64,000 bases of DNA, from assembly GCA_002699085.1 (NCBI GenBank), contig PAAR01000015.1, forward strand, positions 1-64,000, given 5' to 3'. Below are positions 1-8,782 of this stretch, one piece after another. How positions within the stretch are numbered: position 1 is the stretch's first letter; every line of letters begins with the position of its first letter. The stretch comes from Micavibrio sp. (GTDB lineage: Bacteria > Pseudomonadota > Alphaproteobacteria > Micavibrionales > UBA9664). A model generated the notes under the pieces. It was not told the DNA's origin, did no database searches, and saw nothing but the letters and a program-made list of their open reading frames with translations. Made by a program: the position numbers and the translations under genes.

Positions 1-325
1 CATTGCCCATTTCAGGGCCTAAAATATAGGCTGCTTGTTGCGGATGTCTGAAACGAGGCAGTTCAATTGAATCTTCGACCAGTTCAACAGCCACTAAGGC
101 GCATTTCTTTGGCAATTGAAATGTCGCTGGGCTGTCATATTCATAAAAAGGTAAATGCGCATAAGATTTGGACGTATCGGATTGTCTAATTTTTTGAATA
201 TTTAACCCAGGCTGCACCGTAAAGAAAAAACTTGCGCCAAAAGAATGAGCCGAACGCATCAATGTACCAAGATTTTGTTCTTTACTAATCCCCTCAACAC
301 CAATACCAAAATAACCGCGCATCAT
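1..325 (-). CDS. TrmH/SpoU-family RNA methyltransferase (partial, C-terminus beyond window)
   Basis: An open frame reads leftwards from an ATG at 325 (a second ATG follows at 322) to the window edge without a stop. The translation begins MMRGYFGIGVEG and contains the SpoU motif 1 pattern NLGTLMRSAHSFGA (about residues 18-31). Near the edge it has YILGPEMGN, resembling motif 2 of SPOUT methylases. These enzymes use SAM to 2'-O-methylate rRNA or tRNA through a knotted fold. The ATG overlaps the aacS stop codon by 4 nt (ATGA), so translational coupling with aacS is likely. The substrate cannot be told from the fragment. Confidence 0.8.
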   Translation of the reverse strand, partial: MMRGYFGIGVEGISKEQNLGTLMRSAHSFGASFFFTVQPGLNIQKIRQSDTSKSYAHLPFYEYDSPATFQLPKKCALVAVELVEDSIELPRFRHPQQAAYILGPEMGN

Positions 326-2304
326 GATTGTAGCTCTGGAATATCTTTATATAATTCTAATGCTTCCGGATTAGCTAAAGCTTCAACATTCTTGACGGGC
401 TTACCGTGAACGACATTTCTTACAGCCAACTCTACCATTTTGTTGCTTTTTGTCCTTGGAATATCAGACACCGCAATAACTTTTTCTGGCACATGGCGTG
501 GCGATGCGCCAATGCGGATACGTGTGCGGATCGTTTTAATCAGCTCTTCCGTTAATGTAACGCCCTCACGCAAACGAACAAATAGGATAACACGCACATC
601 ATCATCCCAATTTTGACCAATAGCGATACTCTCTAACACTTCTTCAATTTGCTCAACTTGACGATAAATCTCTGCTGTACCAATACGCACCCCGCCAGGA
701 TTAAGCGTAGCATCAGAGCGACCGTGGACAATCAGGCCATGGGTTGGTGTTTTCTCGGCCCAATCACCATGCGTCCAAACGCCATCATACCCTTCAAAAT
801 AAGCGCCCTTATAACGTGATCCATCTGGATCATCCCAAAAAGCGACCGGCATTGACGGAAAAACAGATTTGCAAACAACATCGCCTTGCACATTATAGGG
901 TGCTGGTTGGCCGTTTTCATCGAAAACATCAATATCTGTGCCTAAACCCGGCCCTTGTAACTCGCCACGATAAACAGGCGAGATCGGATTACCAATACCA
1001 AAACTCGCCGCAATAATATCGGTGCCGCCATAAAGTGCACATATATGAAGATCTTTTTTGATATCACTTAGAATATAATCGAAGCTTTCATGTACCAAAG
1101 GTGAACCTGTTGAGGTCAATGTTATAAGATGAGATAAATCATGCGTCTTGGCTGGGTTAATACCAGCCTTTTTAACTGCATCAACATATTTCGCCGCTGT
1201 ACCGAATAGACTCATTTTATATTTTTGCGCAAAATCAAACAGCGCATTGCCATCTGGGTAAAAAGGTGACCCATCATAAAGCAATAAAGTTGCCTCACAA
1301 GCCAGCCCAGAAATAAGCCAGTTCCACATCATCCAGCCACAGGTTGTGAAATAGAAAACATGATCGCCTTTCTTCACATCACATTGCAGATGAAATTCCT
1401 TTAGGTGCTGGATCAACGTGCCGCCATGGCCGTGGACGATACATTTTGGTGTGCCTGTTGTGCCTGATGAGAACATAATGAACAGCGGGTGATTAAAGTC
1501 AAATCGTTCAAACTGGATATCTTTGGGCGTATAAGCACTAATAAAATCCGCATACAAAACAGCATTAGAAACTGCTGGTTTTTCAATTGCATAAGGCACA
1601 ATCACCACTTGCTTTAAGCTTGGTATTTTTTCTTGGATAGCTGAAATTTTAGACAAACAATCATGCGTTTTGCCATTATAGTAATAGCCTGCACAGGCAA
1701 TCATTACATCTGGTTCAATTTGACCAAAACGATCGAGCACCCCTTGCACACCAAAATCAGGTGACGCTGACGACCAGATAGCACCAATACTTGCCGTTGC
1801 CAGAGCGGCAATAATTGTTTCAGGCATGTTCGGCATAAGACCGCATACTCGACTGTTCTTTTTAACACCCAGCGCAACCAAACCTTGTGCAAACTGGCTA
1901 ACCTGATCGTATAATTGCTTATAATTAAGGCTGGTCTCAACTTTGTCTTCGCCACGAAACACAATGGCCGTTGCCTCATCTTTTCGGCGAAGCAGATTTT
2001 CTGCATAATTGACTTTACTATCGGGAAAGAAATGGGCGCCCTGCACCATTTTCTGATTTTCTGGCAAAATGATTTGACCCTTATCCCCTATAACACCGCA
2101 ATAATCCCAAACCTCTGACCAAAAATCACGGCTATGTGTATTAGACCATGTCCATAGCGCATGATAATCACTAAAATTTTGCTGATATTTATTTTCTATA
2201 TACGCTTTGAATGCCCAAAGCGTTGAACCTTCTTTGCGCGCTTGTGATGGAGACCATACAGGTGTTTGATTTACAGGGGTCTGTTGTGAGGCTGTCTCCG
2301 CCAT
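322..2304 (-). CDS. aacS: Acetoacetyl-CoA synthetase (acetoacetate-CoA ligase)
   Basis: This 660-residue protein is an adenylate-forming enzyme that activates acetoacetate to acetoacetyl-CoA with ATP, a route for re-using ketone bodies or polyhydroxybutyrate breakdown products. The AMP-binding P-loop SSGTTGTPK lies at about residues 279-287, followed by the family-typical HGHGG and the TTCGWMMWNW stretch. The ALYGGTDI core motif is near residue 425. The C-terminal catalytic-lysine region reads PRTKSNKMVELAV. Length matches the AACS family (about 650-660) and the long N-terminal domain (WTWSNTHSRDFW) is typical. The start has an AAGGAGC ribosome site. The last codons overlap the downstream SpoU methylase gene. 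Acetyl-CoA synthetase is less likely because of the N-terminal pattern. Confidence 0.93.
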   Translation of the reverse strand: MAETASQQTPVNQTPVWSPSQARKEGSTLWAFKAYIENKYQQNFSDYHALWTWSNTHSRDFWSEVWDYCGVIGDKGQIILPENQKMVQGAHFFPDSKVNYAENLLRRKDEATAIVFRGEDKVETSLNYKQLYDQVSQFAQGLVALGVKKNSRVCGLMPNMPETIIAALATASIGAIWSSASPDFGVQGVLDRFGQIEPDVMIACAGYYYNGKTHDCLSKISAIQEKIPSLKQVVIVPYAIEKPAVSNAVLYADFISAYTPKDIQFERFDFNHPLFIMFSSGTTGTPKCIVHGHGGTLIQHLKEFHLQCDVKKGDHVFYFTTCGWMMWNWLISGLACEATLLLYDGSPFYPDGNALFDFAQKYKMSLFGTAAKYVDAVKKAGINPAKTHDLSHLITLTSTGSPLVHESFDYILSDIKKDLHICALYGGTDIIAASFGIGNPISPVYRGELQGPGLGTDIDVFDENGQPAPYNVQGDVVCKSVFPSMPVAFWDDPDGSRYKGAYFEGYDGVWTHGDWAEKTPTHGLIVHGRSDATLNPGGVRIGTAEIYRQVEQIEEVLESIAIGQNWDDDVRVILFVRLREGVTLTEELIKTIRTRIRIGASPRHVPEKVIAVSDIPRTKSNKMVELAVRNVVHGKPVKNVEALANPEALELYKDIPELQS

Positions 2305-2415
2305 AATTGCTCCTTATTCTTAACCTATAATATAGTGACATGTAACCTAGTGATATTAGTCACGAATTCGTCTATAACAGTAATACGTAATAAGTACTCA
2401 AACAAGTGAGACAGC

Positions 2416-2817
2416 ATGAAATCAAAGCTCTTAACATTTTGCACCGCAACATTTTTAGCCTTGTTTAGTTTTATACCGCTAACCCATGCAAGTGATAATC
2501 TGATGGGTGTGATTTTTTACGCTGATTGGTGTGGCTCCTGCAAAATTCTTACACCGCGCATTGACGAAGCGCGTAAAGATAAAAACTTGGACGATATAAA
2601 ATTTGTTGTTTTCGACATGACTGACGGTCCGTCAATTGCCAATACTAAGAAAAAGGCAGAAAGCTTAGGCCTTAATGATCTATTACAAACATATGGTGCT
2701 GTTACAGGTTTTATGGTGATCTACGACCAAGATAAAAAAGAAACAATACAAACAATCACAACCGCCAACACAGCTCCAGAAATCGTCAGTGCGTTTAAAG
2801 CTGCTTCAAAAGAATAG
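2416..2817 (+). CDS. Secreted thioredoxin-fold protein
   Basis: This 133-residue protein starts with a clear signal peptide (about residues 1-25, ending THAS) followed by a thioredoxin active site, FYADWCGSCK, at about residues 34-43. It is expected to work as a periplasmic thiol reductant or oxidoreductase. It sits 6 nt upstream of a DsbD/ScsB-like membrane reductase, so the two are almost certainly co-transcribed, and that neighbour may supply its electrons. The mature part is short (about 108 residues) and has no extra domain. The exact substrate is unknown. Confidence 0.8.
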   Translation: MKSKLLTFCTATFLALFSFIPLTHASDNLMGVIFYADWCGSCKILTPRIDEARKDKNLDDIKFVVFDMTDGPSIANTKKKAESLGLNDLLQTYGAVTGFMVIYDQDKKETIQTITTANTAPEIVSAFKAASKE

Positions 2818-2823
2818 GTATAT

Positions 2824-4941
2824 ATGTTTCGTCAACTTTTAACCTTCCTTTTTATCGTCTTCAGTTTTTCTGCTTTTGCGCAAGATATTTCTCAAGAGAT
2901 AGATACAAGTCCTAAAGTCACGGCTGCGCTTTATGCCACTCAAGATGCTATTGTCCCTGGACAAGACTTTACTCTTCTTATTGAGCACCAAATTATTCCT
3001 GAATGGCATACTTATTGGCGCAACACAGGAGATTCAGGCGCTGCACCTAGGTTCAATTTCACCTTACCTGAAGGGCTTAGCCAAGAAGGCGGTATTTCTT
3101 ACCCTATGCCCGAAGCGATACCTTATGGCCCTCTCGTAAATTTTGGCCATAAAGGTCAAATATTCTATGCTGCTAATTTTAAAGCCGATAAGGCACTCTC
3201 CCTTAATCAAGACGTAACAATCACAGCTAGCCTTGAATGGCTCGTTTGCAAAGAGATTTGCATTCCAGAAACCGCCAATCTTTCTATTACATTACCTGTT
3301 GCGGAACAAGCATCCCCGATAAACCAAGATCTTCTGAACAAAGCACAGACGGCCTTTCCACAAAAAAGATCTTTCGAAACAGCTAGCTTCAAAGACGAGA
3401 ACAACATCTTCAGTGTTAGTTTTTCAGGTGTAAACACAGCGAATACAGCTTACTTCTTTCCTTATGAATGGGGCGTTGTTAAGAATCTGGAAACACAACA
3501 ATTTACAACAAATGACAACGGTGTAACGCTCAATATTCCAAGAGACACACGTGATATAACAGCCTTTGAAGAACTAGATGGTGTTTTAGTTGTTGATGGC
3601 AATGCATACGAAGCAACCGTAACACGAAATCAAGACACACTTATCGCTGAGACTACCCCTTTAGATATTGTCGACGATATGATGCCGAAAACAACGGATA
3701 TAATTGGCGTCGATTTTTCAACCTTTAGCTTTTCAACCATTCTGCTTTTTGCTTTTATCGGGGGCGTTATTTTGAACTTGATGCCTTGTGTTTTCCCGAT
3801 CCTTTCAATGAAGGCATTGAGCCTCGTTCAGCATAGCCACAGCACACGCCTACAATCAATCGGCCTTGGGCTAAGCTATACATTTGGGGTTATCCTAAGC
3901 TTCTTAGCTATTGCAGGTGCCTTGATTGCACTACAATTATCAGGCGCACAAATTGGTTGGGGCTTTCAATTACAAAGCCCGATCATCGTTATTTTACTGG
4001 CCGCATTACTCTTTATCATTGGTCTGAATTTAAGTGGCTTTTTTGAAATAGGTAATAATCTTGGCGGTGTCGGCCATTCTTTCACGACAAAGCAAGGTTA
4101 TACAGGTTCATTCTTTACAGGTGTTTTAGCGACTCTTGTTGCCACACCCTGCACAGCACCTTTCATGGCAACGGCCCTAGGGTTTGCCCTCACACAACCA
4201 CCCGTTCTTTCCTTAAGCATTTTTGCAATGCTTGGGTTTGGCTTAGCCTTCCCTTATCTTCTCCTAACCATTATACCTGCCCTATCGCACCTTTTGCCAA
4301 AACCCGGCACATGGATGGTTAAATTCAAAGAATTTCTAGCGTTCCCCATGTATCTATCAGCAATTTGGCTGGGCTGGGTGTTTATTCAGCAAGCACCTGC
4401 TTTCTCCTTCATTCACTTAGTAATTGGTGCCGTTTTGCTGACTTTTATTATCTGGATGATTAAAGCATGGCCAAAAACACTGGTTTTACGCATCATTTCA
4501 GCTGTTGTACTTATCGCACTTATTACCTGTGCGGGAGGTTTTGCCTTCATGCAAGAAACACCGAAAACCCCGCAACAACAATTGGAACAAAAAAGCAGCT
4601 ATGTTGATTTCACTACTTTAAATCTTGCTAATGCGCTAATGGGTGAGCGTCCTGTATTGGTAAATATGACGGCAGACTGGTGCATTACCTGTAAGGTAAA
4701 TGAACGCTTAGCCCTTTCAACTACAGCCGTTCAGCAGCGTATAAAAGATACAGGTATCATTTATATTAAAGGTGACTGGACTAATCAAAATCCTGAGATC
4801 ACGGCCTACCTTAAAGGATTTGGCCGCAATGGCGTGCCACTTTACGTTTATTATGGCGCAGCTAAAAACGGTGCACGCCCTGAAGCCGTTGTTTTACCAC
4901 AGCTTTTAACCGAAAAAACCCTTTTAGAAACCTTTCAGTAA
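2824..4941 (+). CDS. DsbD/ScsB-like thiol:disulfide interchange protein
   Basis: This 705-residue protein has the three-part layout of DsbD-type transporters, which carry electrons from cytoplasmic thioredoxin across the inner membrane. After a signal peptide (about 1-19) comes a periplasmic domain with a Cys pair in LVCKEICIPE near residue 142. A hydrophobic core of about eight helices follows (about 300-570), with the CcdA-type motifs LNLMPCVFP and ATPCTAPF. The C-terminal thioredoxin domain contains TADWCITCK near residue 618. The long N-terminal domain looks more like ScsB (suppressor of copper sensitivity) than classical DsbD. It follows the secreted thioredoxin gene by 6 nt. A PCu(A)C and DsbA cluster elsewhere in the window suggests linked copper and thiol homeostasis, which is inference. 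Confidence 0.85.
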   Translation: MFRQLLTFLFIVFSFSAFAQDISQEIDTSPKVTAALYATQDAIVPGQDFTLLIEHQIIPEWHTYWRNTGDSGAAPRFNFTLPEGLSQEGGISYPMPEAIPYGPLVNFGHKGQIFYAANFKADKALSLNQDVTITASLEWLVCKEICIPETANLSITLPVAEQASPINQDLLNKAQTAFPQKRSFETASFKDENNIFSVSFSGVNTANTAYFFPYEWGVVKNLETQQFTTNDNGVTLNIPRDTRDITAFEELDGVLVVDGNAYEATVTRNQDTLIAETTPLDIVDDMMPKTTDIIGVDFSTFSFSTILLFAFIGGVILNLMPCVFPILSMKALSLVQHSHSTRLQSIGLGLSYTFGVILSFLAIAGALIALQLSGAQIGWGFQLQSPIIVILLAALLFIIGLNLSGFFEIGNNLGGVGHSFTTKQGYTGSFFTGVLATLVATPCTAPFMATALGFALTQPPVLSLSIFAMLGFGLAFPYLLLTIIPALSHLLPKPGTWMVKFKEFLAFPMYLSAIWLGWVFIQQAPAFSFIHLVIGAVLLTFIIWMIKAWPKTLVLRIISAVVLIALITCAGGFAFMQETPKTPQQQLEQKSSYVDFTTLNLANALMGERPVLVNMTADWCITCKVNERLALSTTAVQQRIKDTGIIYIKGDWTNQNPEITAYLKGFGRNGVPLYVYYGAAKNGARPEAVVLPQLLTEKTLLETFQ

Positions 4942-4970
4942 AAAATTCAAATAAAACTGGGATTTTTTAT

Positions 4971-4990
4971 GCAAAGCAGCTAAGCTTTGC
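4971..4990. repeat. Short inverted repeat after the DsbD-like gene
   Basis: GCAAAGC at 4971-4977 pairs with GCTTTGC at 4984-4990 across a 6-nt loop. It sits between the DsbD-like gene and the sensor kinase gene. There is no T-run after it on the plus strand, so it is not a convincing intrinsic terminator. It may be a weak hairpin or an operator. Confidence 0.35.
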
Positions 4991-5036
4991 TGTGAATCTG
5001 GAAATAAAAAATTTTTGACGTAGGGCATCTCTATTA

Positions 5037-7100
5037 ATGGCAAAAACATCCATTAAAAAAACGACGAAAAATAACAAACTATCAGCAAAAAAACTGTATG
5101 CTGATGATGTTTCACGCTTTGTTATTAATCAAGATGGCCAGATTATTTATGCCAGTGATGCCCTCCTAAGCTTTTTGGACGTAACTTTCGATAGTATTTC
5201 AAATCATCACGCAAACAGTTTTCTGTCCTTTGACTCTGACGAAGCATATTCTGTCACGAATAGCCTGTCACAAGCGACAGCCACTGATGACCCAAAAGAT
5301 TTCAAAAATATTCGTCCTGGGTGTCATACATTGAGTTTCCAAATCAATGGCCGTGAAACCATAAAGAAGGATTTTCAATTTGATTGGCTAGCGACGCCAG
5401 ATGCCGAATCTTACTTAATCGCCTCGACAGATACAATTAGTGATGTGGCTGAAGCCCCCGAGACTTTAACAAAATTAATCTCTCACATCACTTCACTCCA
5501 AGACAACACGCCCAGCAAATCTAAAGCGAAAAAAACGACGAAAGCGACCAAGAAAAAAGTAAGCACTTCCGAACAGAATATCGCGGCTAATCTAAAGCGC
5601 ACTGAGAATATTCTATTTACTGAAATGTCGAATGAATTGCGCTCTGTAATGGAAGAAAACGGCCAATTCATTCGCTTTAATAAAAACTTCGGTCGACTTA
5701 TGGGCTTTCAAGATGACGATCTCATTGGTCGCAACTTCACCGATTTCATTCATGTTGATGATCGAGCGCAAATCCGTAATGCACTTTATTCGATCTCTTC
5801 ACGCAATGCCTCTGTTGCTTTATCACCTGCTGTGCATTTTGAAACACGTATGCTTGGTAAACAAGGCGGCGTTTTCTGGATTGATTGGCAGTTAAAGAAT
5901 TTTGACAATATTGTCTACGCTCTTGGTAAAGACGTTACAGAAATTAAAAACAACGAAAGCATTTTAAAGAAAAAAGAAGCACAGCTTAAAGAAGCACAGG
6001 CTCTCGCCAAAATGGGGCATTGGTACTGGGATATTGAGTGCAACCATATCGAATGGTCAGACGAGATTTACCGTATTTTTAGTAAAGAAGCCAAAGACTT
6101 TACACCAGATATAGACTGTCTCAACAAGCTACTTCATCGCCGTGACACAGGCCGTGTGATACAGGCTTTCCAACGAGCAATCATTGAAAAACGTAATTAC
6201 GATATCGACTTCCGAATCTATAAAGATAATGGTGATATACGATACATAAACTGCGAGGGTCGTTGTGAACTTGATCGCAATGGCGAAGTCATTGCGCTAT
6301 TTGGTATTATGCAAGATGTTACAGAACGTTTGCAGCATGAACGAGCCCTCCAAGAAGCCAAAGATTCTGCTGAATCTGCCTATGCTGCTAAATCAAGATT
6401 CTTGGCAAATATGAGCCATGAACTGCGAACACCACTTAATGCGATCATTGGTTTTTCTGAAATGATGCAGCGACAGCTATTAGGCCCGATCGGCACCGAA
6501 AAATACCTTGATTACCTCACAGGTATTCGTGAATCTGGTGAGCATTTGCTTGATCTGATTACAGATATTTTAGATATGTCACGTATTGAAGCGGGTAAAT
6601 ATGAGCTTGATTTAGAACATATCAACCTATCAAAAACAGTGCGTTTGGCCGCTCATATGATGGAAGGTCGTGCCGTTGATGCGAAAATAAAACTATCTGT
6701 CGCTATTCAAAATGAAGACGAGAACATCTATGTTGACAGACGTGCACTCATGCAAATACTGCTTAACCTCGTCTCAAACGCCATTAAGTTCACAAAAGCC
6801 AAAGGTTCCGTTGATATTAGCGTTTCGGATACGGCAGATGATATGATTGCCATTGCTGTCTCTGATACGGGGATCGGTATTCCAAAACATAAAATTAATG
6901 TCATCACTAAGCCTTTTGAACAGGTAGAGAATGAATATTCTCGCCACCATGATGGCTCTGGTCTCGGCCTAGCCATCACAAAAGACTTAACCGAATTACA
7001 CGGCGGTAAACTATCTATTGAATCAATTGTTGGCGAAGGTACAACCGTTACAATAACGCTGCCAAAAGATACGGGCAAGAAACTAAGAAAACGAAAATAA
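5037..7100 (+). CDS. Cytosolic multi-PAS sensor histidine kinase
   Basis: A 687-residue kinase with no membrane segment. A lysine-rich N-terminus (1-19) precedes a PAS-like domain (about 25-130). A second very lysine-rich linker (158-174, KSKAKKTTKATKKK) is followed by two more PAS domains (about 195-305 and 320-435; the latter contains MGHWYWD, typical of PAS_3). The HisKA domain contains MSHELRTPLNAIIGFSEMM with the phosphorylated His at 461. The HATPase_c domain (about 565-680) has NLVSNAIKF (N box), DTGIGIP (G1) and GSGLGLAI (G2). No receiver domain is fused and no response regulator is adjacent, so it is an orphan kinase. The kinase part resembles PleC/DivJ-type alphaproteobacterial kinases. 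The signal is unknown. It converges on the SDR gene with an 8-nt gap. Confidence 0.88.
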   Translation: MAKTSIKKTTKNNKLSAKKLYADDVSRFVINQDGQIIYASDALLSFLDVTFDSISNHHANSFLSFDSDEAYSVTNSLSQATATDDPKDFKNIRPGCHTLSFQINGRETIKKDFQFDWLATPDAESYLIASTDTISDVAEAPETLTKLISHITSLQDNTPSKSKAKKTTKATKKKVSTSEQNIAANLKRTENILFTEMSNELRSVMEENGQFIRFNKNFGRLMGFQDDDLIGRNFTDFIHVDDRAQIRNALYSISSRNASVALSPAVHFETRMLGKQGGVFWIDWQLKNFDNIVYALGKDVTEIKNNESILKKKEAQLKEAQALAKMGHWYWDIECNHIEWSDEIYRIFSKEAKDFTPDIDCLNKLLHRRDTGRVIQAFQRAIIEKRNYDIDFRIYKDNGDIRYINCEGRCELDRNGEVIALFGIMQDVTERLQHERALQEAKDSAESAYAAKSRFLANMSHELRTPLNAIIGFSEMMQRQLLGPIGTEKYLDYLTGIRESGEHLLDLITDILDMSRIEAGKYELDLEHINLSKTVRLAAHMMEGRAVDAKIKLSVAIQNEDENIYVDRRALMQILLNLVSNAIKFTKAKGSVDISVSDTADDMIAIAVSDTGIGIPKHKINVITKPFEQVENEYSRHHDGSGLGLAITKDLTELHGGKLSIESIVGEGTTVTITLPKDTGKKLRKRK

Positions 7101-7108
7101 ACGCACTT

Positions 7109-8017
7109 TTATAAAAACATCGTATCTATATTTTCTTCCGTCAGGCACGCTTTCAAACCAGCCTTATAATCTGGATAAAGTAATTTAATGCCTAATTCTT
7201 CTTTAATCTTTTTGTTACATACACGCTTATTTTCATCATAAAAACTTTTAGCCATTGGCGGTAAGTTCGCCTCATCATAATCGACTATTTTAGGGGGTTC
7301 TACACCTAAAAGCTCCGCCGCATAGGCAATGACCTCATGGCTAGCGGCTGGATCATCATCGCTAACATTATAAACAGCACCTGGATTTGGCTTATGCATT
7401 GAGGCAATTAAAGTTTGAACAATATCTGCTACATGGACACGATTAAATTTATGGCCATCTTTTAAGATACGCCGTGCGATGCCCGCATTAATGCTATCCA
7501 ATGCTGAGCGACCTGGGCCATAAATCCCTGCCAACCTAAAAATATGCACTGGTAAATCATTTAGTCTCACGAGTTTGCGCCATTGCTCTTCCATTTTTGC
7601 ACGGCGAGAACCCCGTTTACTTGTCGGTTTAATTTCATCGCTTTCAGATACAGTCGCCCCAGATCTGTCACCATACACACTAGTCGCCGATAAAACCCCG
7701 ATCCATTCAATCGTTGGTATTTGTAAGATATCATCTAAATGGGCTTGAAGTACGATATCACCATCATCCTTAGGCGGCACAGAAATAAGTAAATGTGTAA
7801 CACCTTCAAGAACATAAAGCGGATCAATAAGTGGATGTATGTCCTCAAATAAGTATGCTTGATAGCTCTTGTCCTTGAGTTGGGAACGTTTAATAGGGTC
7901 ACGTGTTGTGCCCATAATTTGCCAATTCTGCCCTGAATCAGATTGCAATGTTTTTGCTAAATGCGCTGCCACATAGCCAAAACCAAAACAAAAAAGCTTC
8001 TTCTTTCCAGAATTCAT
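7109..8017 (-). CDS. NAD(P)-dependent SDR-family protein (YeeZ-like)
   Basis: This 302-residue atypical short-chain dehydrogenase/epimerase begins KKLFCFGFGYVAAHLA, a Rossmann nucleotide-binding turn close to the extreme N-terminus. It has SATSVYGDRSG (the Ser/Tyr region) at about residues 110-120 and HIFRLAGIYGPGRSAL near 160-175, typical of the extended or atypical SDR group represented by YeeZ. The reaction is not known for this family. In alphaproteobacteria such a gene often lies beside the FzlA-type GST gene, as here (50 nt upstream on the same strand), which supports a conserved but undefined association. Confidence 0.75.
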   Translation of the reverse strand: MNSGKKKLFCFGFGYVAAHLAKTLQSDSGQNWQIMGTTRDPIKRSQLKDKSYQAYLFEDIHPLIDPLYVLEGVTHLLISVPPKDDGDIVLQAHLDDILQIPTIEWIGVLSATSVYGDRSGATVSESDEIKPTSKRGSRRAKMEEQWRKLVRLNDLPVHIFRLAGIYGPGRSALDSINAGIARRILKDGHKFNRVHVADIVQTLIASMHKPNPGAVYNVSDDDPAASHEVIAYAAELLGVEPPKIVDYDEANLPPMAKSFYDENKRVCNKKIKEELGIKLLYPDYKAGLKACLTEENIDTMFL

Positions 8018-8067
8018 CCTTTAAAAATCTCTGATTTCGTCACAAAAGTCTATGATTATTTAAACGC

Positions 8068-8736
8068 TTAGAAATCAACGTTCTTATACTGAGCCGCAGG
8101 TTCAAAGCCTGGAATATAATCTCTCAACAATGGCTGGAAACTTGCCCGTGATTTGATACGTGCATACCAGATCTTTGTCTGTGGATGTTGATCCCATGGC
8201 ACATCACCAATATAATCAATAGCTGACAAATGTGACGCAGCGGCGATATCCGCCTGTGAGAAATCATTTCCCGCCAGCCATGTGCGTTTTTCTAAAAGAT
8301 AACTAATATAATCCAAGTGATAATGAATATTGGCATGGCCTGCACGAATAGAGGGGCCATGTGGTTCACCTAATTTCAGAAAACGTTTCATCATTTTCTC
8401 ACCAATCAGGTTTTCCGTTACTTCACGATTAAATTTTACATCAAACCAACCAACAAGGCGACGGACTTCTGCCCGTGTTGTCGGATCATTACCTAATAAA
8501 TTAATCTCAGGATAGACCTCTTCGAGATATTCAGAAATAACGCTGCTATTATTAAGCGTCGTGCCATCTTCATCAATCAGCACGGGCACATCTCCCGCAG
8601 GATTCATTGCAAGAAAATCAGTGCGTCTTTCCCAGACTTTTTCGAGCTCAAGCTCGAAATCCAACTTTTTCTCTGTTAAAATCATCCTTACTTTGCGTGA
8701 AAATGGATGTAACCAGAGATGATAAAGTTTCCTCAT
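8068..8736 (-). CDS. fzlA: FzlA-type GST-fold cell-division protein
   Basis: A 222-residue protein with the glutathione S-transferase fold: an N-terminal thioredoxin-like half (HPFSRKVRMILTEKKL, NPAGDVPVLIDEDG) and a helical C-terminal half. The stretches EVRRLVGWFD, LSAIDYIGDVPWDQHP and WYARIKSRASFQPLL, with the tail DYIPGFEPAAQYKNVDF, match what I recall of the alphaproteobacterial FzlA group. In Caulobacter FzlA binds FtsZ and promotes constriction, and its conserved C-terminal tail matters for that. Proximity to an SDR gene and uppP is also typical. I name it fzlA from pattern memory; a true glutathione-conjugating GST is the alternative. Confidence 0.75.
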   Translation of the reverse strand: MRKLYHLWLHPFSRKVRMILTEKKLDFELELEKVWERRTDFLAMNPAGDVPVLIDEDGTTLNNSSVISEYLEEVYPEINLLGNDPTTRAEVRRLVGWFDVKFNREVTENLIGEKMMKRFLKLGEPHGPSIRAGHANIHYHLDYISYLLEKRTWLAGNDFSQADIAAASHLSAIDYIGDVPWDQHPQTKIWYARIKSRASFQPLLRDYIPGFEPAAQYKNVDF

Positions 8737-8782
8737 TAAGTTTAACTAACCCCGTTTTATTTATTGTTTTTATCGAGTTATA

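Noticed and set aside
4942-5036. Terminator after the DsbD-like gene
   Set aside because: A hairpin exists at 4971-4990, but no T-run follows on the plus strand.
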